Assembly (NCBI RefSeq): GCF_026965535.1
Contig: NZ_CP114039.1
Location: forward strand, 3,410,001 to 3,474,000
Direction of reading: 5' to 3'
Source: Corallococcus sp. NCRR
GTDB lineage: Bacteria; Myxococcota; Myxococcia; Myxococcales; Myxococcaceae
DNA: 64,000 bases
The notes under the pieces are model-generated. The model saw only the letters and a list, made by a program, of their open reading frames with translations, had not been told where the DNA came from and ran no database searches. Shown here in pieces: positions 28,837 to 38,361 of the stretch. A program made the position numbers and the translations under genes. Within the stretch, counting starts at the first letter, position 1; the number at the start of each line of letters is the position of its first letter.

Positions 28837-29385
28837 CTAGGACAGCTTCTCCCGGGGCGCGTCCGCCCACAGCCCGTCCAGGTCGTAGAAGGCGCGCACC
28901 TCGCCGTTGAACAGGTGGGCCACGACGTCGTCGTAGTCCAGCAGCACCCACTGGCCCGTCTCCAGGCCTTCCGTGCTGATGGGGCGCAGGGGCTGCGCCT
29001 CCTGCTTGAGCTGCACCTGGACGTTCTCCGCCATGGCGCTCACCTGGCGGTCGCTCTCGCCGGAGGCGATGACGATGTAGTCCGCGTAGGACGTCATCCC
29101 GCGCATGTCGAGGATGACGACGTCCGTGGCCTTCTTGTCCAGCAGCAGGTTGCCGATGCGGCGCGCCAGCTCACGCGCCTTCGCGTTCTCCGCGGGCTTG
29201 GGAGGCGCGGGCGGGGCGGCGGGCTTCGGAGCCTTCTTGCGCGCGGCGGCGGTCTTCTTGCGCGGCGGCGGACGCACGCCCGGCTTCGCCTTCTTGGCGG
29301 CCGTCGTCTTCTTGCGGGCCGGAGCCCGGGTCGCGCTCTTCGCCTTCGCCTTCTTGGATGCAGGGGTCTTCTTCTTCGTGGCCAT
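28837..29385 (-). CDS. rsfS: Ribosome silencing factor RsfS with histone H1-like N-terminal tail
   Basis: 182 residues. Residues about 66-178 are the RsfS/DUF143 domain ([20 protein letters not shown], then [16 protein letters not shown]). It binds ribosomal protein uL14 and blocks joining of the subunits. Residues 1-65 are a Lys/Ala/Pro tail ([19 protein letters not shown], repeated KKTAAARKK-like units) resembling histone H1, AlgP or mycobacterial HupB tails; ordinary RsfS is about 105-120 residues and lacks it. No better internal start is evident, since the next Met lies inside the domain. The tail could increase rRNA binding. Strand and spacing place it first in a two-gene unit with rlmH. 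Confidence 0.92.
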   Translation of the reverse strand: MATKKKTPASKKAKAKSATRAPARKKTTAAKKAKPGVRPPPRKKTAAARKKAPKPAAPPAPPKPAENAKARELARRIGNLLLDKKATDVVILDMRGMTSYADYIVIASGESDRQVSAMAENVQVQLKQEAQPLRPISTEGLETGQWVLLDYDDVVAHLFNGEVRAFYDLDGLWADAPREKLS

Positions 29386-29446
29386 GTGGCGGATACCCTA
29401 GCGCACCCTTGGCAAGCTTCCAGCGCTCCTCTAATGGGTTCCGTCC

Positions 29447-29761
29447 ATGAGCGACGCCCGCCTGGAGCAGTTCAAGAAGATGACGGCCCAGTTCCCCGAC
29501 GCCCCCATGGCCTGGTTCTCCCTGGGGAAGCTCCAACTGGAGCGCAAGGAGTACGACAGCGCCATCCAGAGTCTGGAGACCGCCGTCCGCCTGGACCCGA
29601 AGTATGCCGCGGCCCTCGTCTCCCTGGGGGATGCCTACGCGGGGGCCGGCCAGACGGACAAGGCGAAGCAGGTGCTCACCACCGCCCGGGACCACGCGCT
29701 CGCCCAGCAGCACCCCAGCCTGGCCGAGGAGATCGACGAGCGCATCGCCGACCTGGATTGA
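29447..29761 (+). CDS. Small TPR protein
   Basis: 104 residues consisting almost wholly of tetratricopeptide repeats (SLGKLQLERKEYDSAIQSLE, YAAALVSLGDAYAGAGQTDK). It has no signal peptide, so it is probably a cytoplasmic scaffold. It is divergent from rsfS, with 61 bases between the starts, and convergent with the beta-barrel gene 12 bases away. Partner unknown. Confidence 0.85.
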   Translation: MSDARLEQFKKMTAQFPDAPMAWFSLGKLQLERKEYDSAIQSLETAVRLDPKYAAALVSLGDAYAGAGQTDKAKQVLTTARDHALAQQHPSLAEEIDERIADLD

Positions 29762-29773
29762 TGGATTTCGCTC

Positions 29774-30829
29774 CTAGTCCTGGTCCCGCCAGGTGAAGCC
29801 CACGCCGAACACCTGGCGCGTGTAGCGCAAGTCATTGCGCGGCAGGCGCGTGCTCCAGAGGCCCCAGGACAGCTCCAGGTCCACGCGGGCGGAGACGGGC
29901 CGCGCCAGCTTGAGGGACAGCGAGTTCTGCCCCTCGTCCTCCTCCACCAGGATGATCTCCGGCGACAGGAAGATGCCGTCCGGGTAGCGCGCCAGGCCCA
30001 GCGTCCCCTGCGCCAGCAGCGTCACCCGCCACGGCAGCCGCAGCCCGGCGCTGCCGACGAGCCGGTGTCTCAGGGCCGTCTCACCGAAGCTGTTGGAGCT
30101 GACCTCCTGGAAGGCATAGGTGAGCGACAGCTTCACCGGCCCCCGGTACGTGTAGCCCGCCCCCGCCAGCAGCGCGCCGTCCTGCCGCCGCACGGGGGCC
30201 GCGCTGACGCCCGGGAAGGGCCGGGCGAAGGGGCCGTAGCGGCGAGAGCCCCATTCGCCGAACACGCTCAGGGTGTGACGCGGGCTCAGCCGGTAGCGGC
30301 CCAGGACGCCCACCTCCGGGCCGCCGAAGTCGGCCGTGTGGTCCGGGCGGTATACGAAGCGGCGGGCGCCCAGGCGAAGGCGCAGGGCCAGGCGCACGTC
30401 CGGGGCGTACTCGGCGAAGAGGCTGGCGCCCAGGTCCGAGTACGCGCGGCTGCCGCCCCGCCGGTCCTTGGCGTGGCCTTCCGCGCCCACGCCCCACTCG
30501 GAGCCCAGGGCGAGCGAGCCCTCCAGCGCGCCCGCCTGCACCAGGGTGTCCTCGTTGTCGTAGGCCAGGTACTTGCGCGCGCCCAGCTCGTACCGGCCCA
30601 CCACCTGGGAGCGCTCGCCGGTGCCCCGTCCCTCCGCCACGCCCAGCACGCTCAGGGCCAGGTCCGCGCCGGGGCCGGGTGTGGCGCCGTCGGAGAAGTC
30701 GCGCGGGGCGTTGCTGTCCCCGAGCAGCCGGCCGGTGCCCCTCAGCGAGCCCTGCCACTCGGCCGCGCGCGCACCTCCGCCCCAGGGGATGCAGAGGGCC
30801 AGGAGGAGCGGGAGGAGGCGGCGGTCCAA
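29774..30829 (-). CDS. Outer-membrane beta-barrel protein, hypothetical
   Basis: About 351 residues if started at the TTG at 30829, which gives a signal peptide (DRRLLPLLLALCIPWGGGARAA); the long frame to 30940 begins with a hydrophilic Arg-rich stretch and is unlikely. The mature part alternates hydrophobic and polar residues with aromatic girdles (VVGRYELGARKYLAY, SVFGEWGSRRYGPF, LSLTYAFQEV, DLELSWGLWSTRLP) and ends in VFGVGFTWRDQD. This is typical of an 8-16-strand outer-membrane barrel. No family name recognised. It is divergent from a lipoprotein gene, with 135 bases between the starts. The start codon is the least certain part. Confidence 0.75.
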   Translation of the reverse strand: MDRRLLPLLLALCIPWGGGARAAEWQGSLRGTGRLLGDSNAPRDFSDGATPGPGADLALSVLGVAEGRGTGERSQVVGRYELGARKYLAYDNEDTLVQAGALEGSLALGSEWGVGAEGHAKDRRGGSRAYSDLGASLFAEYAPDVRLALRLRLGARRFVYRPDHTADFGGPEVGVLGRYRLSPRHTLSVFGEWGSRRYGPFARPFPGVSAAPVRRQDGALLAGAGYTYRGPVKLSLTYAFQEVSSNSFGETALRHRLVGSAGLRLPWRVTLLAQGTLGLARYPDGIFLSPEIILVEEDEGQNSLSLKLARPVSARVDLELSWGLWSTRLPRNDLRYTRQVFGVGFTWRDQD

Positions 30830-30964
30830 GACGCGCGCACCATACTCCGGCCCGCTGGCATCCCCACGCTCGCAAGTGCCCTGTGCGGCCACGTCGTCCC
30901 GGGGACACCCGGGGTGTGCCCGCGGTCGGTGACGCCGCACCCGGCCGCCCGGTACATTGCGGCC

Positions 30965-31507
30965 ATGTCTTACGCGTCCTTCCTCGCGGCGGTGGCCGGC
31001 CTGGGGCTCGCCGCCTGCTCCCCGGCGTCCTTCACCACGGAGGTCCAGGGCGAGGCGACGGTGCCCGCGAACCCCGCCGGCACCTCCACGCTCCTCAACG
31101 CCTTTCCCTCCATCAGCAGCTTCTCCGCGCTCGACTTCAACGAGAACCAGGACTTCAAGAACCGCGACGTCACCAAGGACGAGGTGACGCGCGTGCAGGT
31201 GAAGTCGATGACGCTCAAGGTCCTGAGCCCGAACGAGCAGGACTTCGGCTTCCTGGACTCGCTGGAGGCCGTGGCCCGCGCGGGCAACTCCGAGTCGCGC
31301 TTCGCGGGACGCGACGGCATCGCGGGCCTGCGCCTGAGCCCGCCCAACCCCACGGTGGGGTTGAACACGGACGGCAGCGTGGACCTGCGGCCCTACGTGG
31401 CCGCGCCCAGCATGTCCATCATCCTGCGCGGCACGGGGCGCCTGCCGGAGCGCGAGGTGCGCGTGCAGGCCACGGTGGTGCTGGAGGTGGAGGGCGGCCT
31501 GCTGTAG
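30965..31507 (+). CDS. Lipoprotein of unknown function
   Basis: 180 residues starting at the ATG in GGCCATGTCT; upstream in-frame sequence is antisense to the neighbouring barrel gene. The signal peptide ends with a lipobox LAAC (C18). The mature part has a central beta-rich region (VTRVQVKSMTLKVLSPNEQD, SMSIILRGTGR, VQATVVLEVEGGLL) similar to small exported beta-sandwich proteins. I recognise no named family. It may share a divergent promoter region with the beta-barrel gene and could be its periplasmic partner; this is only positional. Confidence 0.8.
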   Translation: MSYASFLAAVAGLGLAACSPASFTTEVQGEATVPANPAGTSTLLNAFPSISSFSALDFNENQDFKNRDVTKDEVTRVQVKSMTLKVLSPNEQDFGFLDSLEAVARAGNSESRFAGRDGIAGLRLSPPNPTVGLNTDGSVDLRPYVAAPSMSIILRGTGRLPEREVRVQATVVLEVEGGLL

Positions 31508-31519
31508 GGGCCCGCGGCT

Positions 31520-32566
31520 TCAGGGCGCCAGCGTCTTCGCGCGGCGCTCCAGCGCGCCCGCGCGCCCGTCCAACTCGCGCGCCAGGGACTCCAGGCGGGT
31601 GGCCTCCTGCTCCAGCGAGGACAGGTCCTCCAGGCCGCCCGCGGCCAGCGCCTGGGCGCGCACCGGGTCCACCTGGGGACGGCGGTCGCTGGCGGTGGCG
31701 GACAGGGCCGGGCTGTCCACGGCGGGATTGCCTCCGACTCCCGGGCCGTGGGTCGGGTCGCCCGCGTAGTCCGGAGACTCCACCATCGAGTCGGTCGGAA
31801 TCACCTCCGGCTGCCGGCCGCCCCGCTGGGTGGGGGCCACCTGCAGGCCCCGGTCGCCCACCGTGCGCATGCGCAGGCGGCGGTCCTGGTCGTCGAACAT
31901 GGACTCCTCGCCCAGGAAGTCGTTCATGCGGCGGTCCAGGTCGCGCTCCTCGCGCACCTCCGTGATGCGGGCCTTCAGGGCCTGGAGCCGCTGGCGCACC
32001 TTGTCCTGGGTGTCGCGCAGCGCGTCCGCCTGCGCGAGCAGGTCCTCTGGATCATCCCCGCGCGCCGCGCCATCCAGCGCTGGCACCTGGGAGGCGGGCA
32101 GCGCCGCGCGCACGGCCTCGCGTTCGCCGCGCACGGAGCGCATCTGCTCCAGCAGCCGTGCGCGCTCTGTCCGGTCCGTCGTCGCGTCCCACGCCGCGCG
32201 CAGCCGCGTCAGCTCCTGGGACAGCGCGCCGTGCAGCGCCAGGTGCGCGCGCTCCACCTCGCCGTCCGCGCCGGACACCGACTGCGCCAGCCCCGTCAGC
32301 TCCCCGCTCAGCTCCTGCGAACGGCGCAGCGCGGACTCCAGCTCACCGCCCGCCGTGAGCTTCCCCTGGCGCTGGGCCTTGAGCGCCTCGATGCGCGCGG
32401 CCACGCCGTTGAGCTCGTCGCGCAGCCCCTGCTGCCGGGTGCGCAGGGAGCGTGCCTCCGTGCGCGCCGTCTGCGCCTTCGCGCGCGCCTGCTCCAGGCC
32501 GGACGCCGCCCCGGCGGGAGCGGCCACGAACAGGCTCAGGAGGAGGGGGAGGGCGCGCAACATCAT
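31520..32566 (-). CDS. Exported coiled-coil protein, hypothetical
   Basis: 348 residues with a signal peptide (RALPLLLSLFVAAPAGAAS). Residues about 22-215 are almost entirely heptad coiled coil (EQARAKAQTARTEARSLRTR, LQALKARITEVREERDLDRR). A low-complexity linker and a second short coiled coil (LSSLEQEATRLESLARELDG) follow. It resembles periplasmic scaffold or tol-associated proteins but no domain can be named. Its 3' end lies 12 bases from the convergent lipoprotein gene. The 197 bases upstream (32567-32763) hold no recognisable gene. Confidence 0.8.
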   Translation of the reverse strand: MMLRALPLLLSLFVAAPAGAASGLEQARAKAQTARTEARSLRTRQQGLRDELNGVAARIEALKAQRQGKLTAGGELESALRRSQELSGELTGLAQSVSGADGEVERAHLALHGALSQELTRLRAAWDATTDRTERARLLEQMRSVRGEREAVRAALPASQVPALDGAARGDDPEDLLAQADALRDTQDKVRQRLQALKARITEVREERDLDRRMNDFLGEESMFDDQDRRLRMRTVGDRGLQVAPTQRGGRQPEVIPTDSMVESPDYAGDPTHGPGVGGNPAVDSPALSATASDRRPQVDPVRAQALAAGGLEDLSSLEQEATRLESLARELDGRAGALERRAKTLAP

Positions 32567-32763
32567 CGGGGGGACACCGTCAGCAAGGCGGATGCCAGTC
32601 CTTCCCTCCTACCCCGTTCCCAGGCCCGACGGAAAGCGCCCTGGTTCCGGGCACCTGCACGGGCAGGGTGGGACGGAGTGGGTGGGCCGGACGGTGGAAA
32701 GTCATGGGGCCGGGGCGCGGATGACGGATTTCCGAGGCCCCGGGGCCAGGCACCTCTCCTCGC

Positions 32764-34173
<1,410 letters not shown>

Positions 34174-34220
34174 GCGCCTGCTCGGGAAGGAAGGGTGGGG
34201 TGCCACCGGTGGGTGGGCGG

Positions 34221-34236
34221 CGGAATGCACATGCCA
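34221..34236 (-). promoter_or_regulatory. Candidate sigma-54 promoter of the NtrC-type regulator
   Basis: On the minus strand the 16 bases read TGGCATGTGCATTCCG. The -24 element TGGCATG matches the consensus; the -12 element reads TTCC where TTGC is expected, with correct spacing. It lies about 50 bases upstream of the regulator ATG. The mismatch in the critical GC of the -12 element makes this tentative. Confidence 0.3.
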
Positions 34237-34326
34237 GGCCACCCTACACCGGACCCGGCGGGGTGCAGGCGGGGGCTTCCGCGAAAGGGCTGGCGCAAAG
34301 GGCCGGGTGGGTGTCTATCCCGGCGC

Positions 34327-34905
34327 ATGGCCCCCGTCTCCGCCGCCCTCACTGAATTGCTCGCGCGCCACGTCCCCACGGACGACAAGGAGCGCGAGGA
34401 CCTCTCGCGCATGCGCGACTTCGCCACGTCGCTGAAGGAGCCCTTCTCCCGTTCGCAGGTGGAGGCGCACTTCACCGGCAGCGCGGTGGTGGTGGACGCG
34501 GCGGGCGGACGGGTGGCGATGCTGCACCACGCGAAGCTCAAGCGCTGGTTGCAGCCGGGCGGCCACGCGGAAGCGGGAGACGGCGGCGACATGGAGGCCA
34601 CCGCGCTGCGCGAGGCCCGTGAGGAGACGGGCTGCCGCGTGTACCTGCACCCCACCGCGCCGCGCCCGCTGGACGTGGACGTGCACGTCATCCCCGCGCG
34701 CAAGGACGAGCCGGAGCATTGTCACCTGGACGTGCGCTACCTCGTGGTGGCGGAGGACCCCGAGTCGCTCGCGCATGACCCCGCGGAGTCGTTCGGCATC
34801 CAGTGGCTGGGCTGGGACGAAGCGCTGACGCGCGCGGATGAAGCGCCCCTGCGCCGCATGCTGAGCAAGGCGCGCGAGGTGCTGCGCGCGGGTGGCGCGG
34901 CGTAG
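34327..34905 (+). CDS. NUDIX hydrolase
   Basis: 192 residues starting at MAPVSAALTELLARH. The NUDIX box is complete in its catalytic half: GGHAEAGDGGDMEATALREA followed by REETG, with a slightly long spacer after the first glycines. The N-terminal 45 residues are helical (PTDDKEREDLSRMRDF), as in the subfamily of NUDIX proteins that keep a helical lead-in. Substrate, a nucleoside diphosphate linked to another group, cannot be deduced. It is divergent from the NtrC-type regulator and ends six bases from the convergent kinase gene. Confidence 0.9.
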   Translation: MAPVSAALTELLARHVPTDDKEREDLSRMRDFATSLKEPFSRSQVEAHFTGSAVVVDAAGGRVAMLHHAKLKRWLQPGGHAEAGDGGDMEATALREAREETGCRVYLHPTAPRPLDVDVHVIPARKDEPEHCHLDVRYLVVAEDPESLAHDPAESFGIQWLGWDEALTRADEAPLRRMLSKAREVLRAGGAA

Positions 34906-34911
34906 GGCGCG

Positions 34912-36393
34912 TCAGGCGTTCGCGCCTCGCCCTGTCGCGTCCGGCGGGCAGGGCAGGGTCAGCGTGAAGACGGTCTCGCCCGGCGTGGAGCGCAGGGAGA
35001 GTTCGCCGCCGTGGGCCCGGACGATTTTACGCGCGAGCGGCAGGCCCAGCCCGGTGCCCTGCTCACGGGTGGTGAAGAAGGGCTCGAAGATGCGCTCACG
35101 CTCGGCTTCGGGCACGCCCGGGCCCGCGTCCTGGACGTCGATGGCATAGCGCCCGTCTCGCACCTCGCCGCGGATCCGCACGTGGCTCCCGCCTGGCGCG
35201 GCCTGCACGGCGTTCTTCACCAGGTTCACGAGCGCGGCGGTGAGCAGGCTGCCGTCCGCCTCCAGGTGCGCGGGCGCGGCGGCCACGTCCAGCGTCACGC
35301 CCTTGCCCTGCGCCTCCACGGAGAGTAGTTCGCAGGCGTTGGACACGAGGTCGGGCGCGTCCACCGGCGCGCGCGCCAGCGGCTGCTCGCGGGCGAAGGC
35401 GAGGAAGTCCTCGACGATGCGCTGGAGGTAGGCGACCTCGCGCTGGATGCGGTCCACGTGGCTGTTCGCGTCCGCGTGGGAGCCCGCGCGCAGGTCCTCT
35501 TGTAACAGGCCGGAGAAGAGCGCGATGCCGCCCAGCGGGTTGCGCACTTCATGGGCCACGCCCGCGAGCATGAGCTTGAGCTGCCGGTCCCGGCTCTCCA
35601 GCGCGCCGCGCATGACCTCCAGCTCGCGCGCGAGCACGCCGATTTCGCGGGTGGGCTCCGGCGGCACGGGCGTGGTCAGGTCTCCCCGGGCGATTCTTAG
35701 CGCGGAGTCCATCAGCCGCCGCAGCGGACCGGCGAGGCCCCGGGCGGTGATGACGGCGATGATGGCGAGCGCGGCGAGCGCCACGGCGCTGGCCATGACG
35801 AAGGTGCGCCACAGCCGCCGCAGCGGTCCGAAGAAGGCCGCGCTGCCCTCCACGCCGATGGCTCCCACCACCTGGCCGTCCTGGACCACGGGGGCGTAGC
35901 CCGTCTTGTAGAGCAGCCCGTCGGAGCCGGTGAAGAGCACCTGGCTGGCGGCGCGCTTGCCCGCGAGGACACGCGTCAATTCCAGCCGGTCGCGCGCGAG
36001 GTCCGGCAGCTCGGTGCCCACGGGCAGGTTGCCGCCCACGTCCGCGCGCACGCGGCCCCGCGCGTCCACGGCGTAGACCCGGCGCACGCCGCTCGCGGTG
36101 CGCACGCCGTCCAGCAGCCGCACGAGGGCGCGCCAGGTGCGGGTGCCGGACACGTCGTCGCCGGGCTCGATGGTGAGCATGCGCTCGCCGCTGACCTGGC
36201 TGGCGGTGGCGGCGGCGAGCGCGGACAGGCTCGCGCCCAGCTCGTCCTCCAGGCTCGCGCGGGCCAGCGCGTACACGGACGCGCCCGCGAGCGACAGGAA
36301 GAGCAGGGTGGGCAGGAGGAACGCCAGCAGGAGCCGCGCGGACAGCGAGCCCAGCGCGTCCCGCAGACGGGAGGAATGAGGGCGATGCGTCAT
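34912..36393 (-). CDS. Membrane sensor histidine kinase with Cache-like sensor
   Basis: 493 residues. TM1 is about 20-43. A periplasmic sensor about 45-195 with Cache/PAS-like pattern follows (RRVYAVDARGRVRADVGG, YAPVVQDGQVVGAIGVEG). TM2 is about 198-217, HAMP about 218-272, HisKA with H281 in VAHEVRNPLGG, and HATPase about 380-485 with NLVKNAVQA, DAGPGVP, FEPFFTTREQGTGLGL. It should autophosphorylate and feed the NtrC-type receiver encoded downstream on the same strand beyond the NUDIX gene. The sensed ligand is unknown. Architecture resembles ZraS/AtoS-type kinases that pair with NtrC-class regulators. Confidence 0.93.
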   Translation of the reverse strand: MTHRPHSSRLRDALGSLSARLLLAFLLPTLLFLSLAGASVYALARASLEDELGASLSALAAATASQVSGERMLTIEPGDDVSGTRTWRALVRLLDGVRTASGVRRVYAVDARGRVRADVGGNLPVGTELPDLARDRLELTRVLAGKRAASQVLFTGSDGLLYKTGYAPVVQDGQVVGAIGVEGSAAFFGPLRRLWRTFVMASAVALAALAIIAVITARGLAGPLRRLMDSALRIARGDLTTPVPPEPTREIGVLARELEVMRGALESRDRQLKLMLAGVAHEVRNPLGGIALFSGLLQEDLRAGSHADANSHVDRIQREVAYLQRIVEDFLAFAREQPLARAPVDAPDLVSNACELLSVEAQGKGVTLDVAAAPAHLEADGSLLTAALVNLVKNAVQAAPGGSHVRIRGEVRDGRYAIDVQDAGPGVPEAERERIFEPFFTTREQGTGLGLPLARKIVRAHGGELSLRSTPGETVFTLTLPCPPDATGRGANA

Positions 36394-36457
36394 CCGGGCG
36401 GTGCTCCTCGCACCCTCGCATCAAACGGCATGCCTCCGTCCGTGGCCAGTCCTCGTT

Positions 36458-36475
36458 CCGCGTTCCGGAACGCGG
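36458..36475. promoter_or_regulatory. 18-bp perfect palindrome between kinase and toxin genes
   Basis: CCGCGTTCCGGAACGCGG is a perfect palindrome 65 bases upstream of the sensor kinase start (-) and 158 bases upstream of the lipoprotein toxin gene (+). The inverted dyad is typical of a dimeric regulator site, for example an NtrC-type enhancer or a repressor operator. No other copy was noticed in the window. The remainder of the 240-base gap 36394-36633 shows no real gene. Confidence 0.5.
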
Positions 36476-36633
36476 CGCGGGAATCCCCCGAAGGAGGGAT
36501 GTCTCCGATGCGACATGCGTGAGCAGATGGCGCGCGTGCCGTGGGCCCGCGCGCAGGGCCCTGTGCGTCAGGAATCAGTTCACGAAACACGTCAGACACG
36601 ACTGGTAGATGTGAGTGATTGAGGGGGCGCGTC

Positions 36634-38352
36634 ATGCTGACCGGATGGCTGGGACGATTCAGCGCGGGGCTGGTGGGGGTCCTGTCGCTCACGGCCTGCG
36701 GGACGCCGGGCTCCCGGACCCTGCCGGTGGGGATGCACGGCTACGGGCGCTATCGCAGCGCTTCACCGGCGTCGTTCACGCGCGACTCCGCCTGGGGCGG
36801 CGCGGGCTCGAACGGCACCGTGGGTGGAGAGGAATTGGGCCGCTACCTCGCGTTCATCCGCGAGAAGCGAGCCGCCTTGAAGCAGCCCGCCGTGATGGAG
36901 ACGGAGCGCCAGGTGGGCCATGCCGCGCTCAACGACCTGATGCTCTGGGCGTCCGCGCGGACGGAGGCGGAGCTCGCGAAGGACGAGCCGTTGGAGGTGT
37001 ACCTGCGGCTGAAGGCGAAGCACGCCGAGGCCCTGCTCGAGGACGGCAAGCGGTCCGCGCGGGCGGAGGCGAAGCTGGAGGAGTTCCACCGCTGGGCGGA
37101 TGCTCGCCGTCAGGTCCTGGCGGACGCGCACTTCCGTCGGCTCGGGAGTGATGGGCTGCTCACCGAGAGCGCGCTCTACGAGGAGACGCAACTGGCGCTG
37201 GTGGATGCGGTGCTGGACTGGGCGTTCACGCATACAGAGGACCCGGACTTCCCGCGCAAGAGTCCCAGTGAGGTGGCGCTCTACCTGCTGGCGCGCGACA
37301 GCCTCCTGGCCTCCGCGGTGGAGGCGGGCCGCTTCGCGCCTCCGGTCTGGGACGCGGCCCTCGCGCCTCCGGGCATTCCGCCGGAGGAGGTGGTGCTGGA
37401 GATCGCCCTGGGCCTGCTGCCCGTCACCGGTGAGGTGGCGGACGTGGGCGGCGTGGTGCTGGGGAAGAGCCTCCTGGGCTACCCGCTGACGGACGGCGAG
37501 CGGCTGCTGTGCGCGGTGAGCGTGGCGCTGCCGGTGGTGTCGGGGCGCTTGCTGTCGGAAGGCGCTCAGGGGGCGGAGCGCGTCGCACTGCTCACGGGCC
37601 GGAGCCTGCGCGAGGTGCAGGTGTTGCAGCGGGTGGTGCAGCACCTGTCGCCGCGGGAGTCGCAGGAGCTTCGCCAGGTGCTGCGCGCGGCGGGGCGCGG
37701 TGAGGCCGTGTCCGCGGAGGACGTGGAGAAGCTGCGGGCCCTGGCGAAGCGGTTGGAGGCGCCGCTCGCGGAAGCCGGGCGCGTGCTGGCGCGGGGCAAG
37801 CGCGTGGCGCTGGTGGGCTCACGGGCGACGGCGGAGGGCGCGCGGCTGGTGCCGGGCAGCGCGGAGCACCTGGCGCAGGCGTGGGTGGACTACCAGTTCC
37901 GTCACCCGGGCAAATACCCGCGTTTCAATTACGCCGTGGATCCGGAGTGGGAGCGGCTCTACCAGACGGTCATCCAGAACAAGGGCGCGGGCACCGCGTT
38001 CGAACAGTCCGTGCTCCAGAGCCGGAAGCTGCCGAAGAACACGGACCTCCTGCTGCCACCTCCGGGGAGCAAGGCCCAGGGCTTCGTCCCGGATGCCGTG
38101 ACGGGACACAAAGGCGACCTCGTCTGGGGGAGCCCCTACGACTTCGTGGAGGTGAAGGGCCGCAAGGAGATGGCGCTTAGTGGCAACCTCAAGGCCATGA
38201 TTGAGTACGTGGAGTCATATGGCGGTTCCATCGAGCTCTGGATCCGCTCCGCCAGGCACTCAGAGGGTGCGACGAGGCTCACCGATCCGTTGATGCGGCG
38301 GTTGCGGTCCCTGGAACAGGACGGCAAGGCCCGCATCCAGTCTTTCCCGTGA
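36634..38352 (+). CDS. Lipoprotein polymorphic toxin with PD-(D/E)XK nuclease domain (SitA-like)
   Basis: 572 residues from the ATG preceded by GAGGGGG; a TTG five codons upstream is less likely. Residues 1-22 are a lipoprotein signal (VGVLSLTAC, lipidated C22). Residues about 30-230 are helical. Residues about 255-300 (LLPVTGEVADVGGVVLG, then PLTDGERLL) match the pre-toxin TG-type domain of polymorphic toxins. The C-terminus (about 440-572) has a restriction-endonuclease-like core: VPD at 485-487 and VEVKGRK with E506 and K508, a PD-(D/E)XK signature. A lipobox plus C-terminal toxin is the design of myxobacterial SitA toxins, delivered between kin by TraA/B outer-membrane exchange. The neighbour nine bases downstream is the expected immunity gene. 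Confidence 0.82.
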   Translation: MLTGWLGRFSAGLVGVLSLTACGTPGSRTLPVGMHGYGRYRSASPASFTRDSAWGGAGSNGTVGGEELGRYLAFIREKRAALKQPAVMETERQVGHAALNDLMLWASARTEAELAKDEPLEVYLRLKAKHAEALLEDGKRSARAEAKLEEFHRWADARRQVLADAHFRRLGSDGLLTESALYEETQLALVDAVLDWAFTHTEDPDFPRKSPSEVALYLLARDSLLASAVEAGRFAPPVWDAALAPPGIPPEEVVLEIALGLLPVTGEVADVGGVVLGKSLLGYPLTDGERLLCAVSVALPVVSGRLLSEGAQGAERVALLTGRSLREVQVLQRVVQHLSPRESQELRQVLRAAGRGEAVSAEDVEKLRALAKRLEAPLAEAGRVLARGKRVALVGSRATAEGARLVPGSAEHLAQAWVDYQFRHPGKYPRFNYAVDPEWERLYQTVIQNKGAGTAFEQSVLQSRKLPKNTDLLLPPPGSKAQGFVPDAVTGHKGDLVWGSPYDFVEVKGRKEMALSGNLKAMIEYVESYGGSIELWIRSARHSEGATRLTDPLMRRLRSLEQDGKARIQSFP

Positions 38353-38361
38353 GGACAGGTC

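Noticed and set aside
30065-30964. 300-codon N-terminal extension of the lipoprotein gene
   Set aside because: It runs antisense through the beta-barrel gene; the ATG at 30965 starts a proper lipoprotein signal.
36499-36522. Seven-codon ORF after an AAGGAGGG upstream of the toxin gene
   Set aside because: The ribosome-binding sequence abuts the ATG with no spacing and the peptide is too short to judge. It is likely chance.
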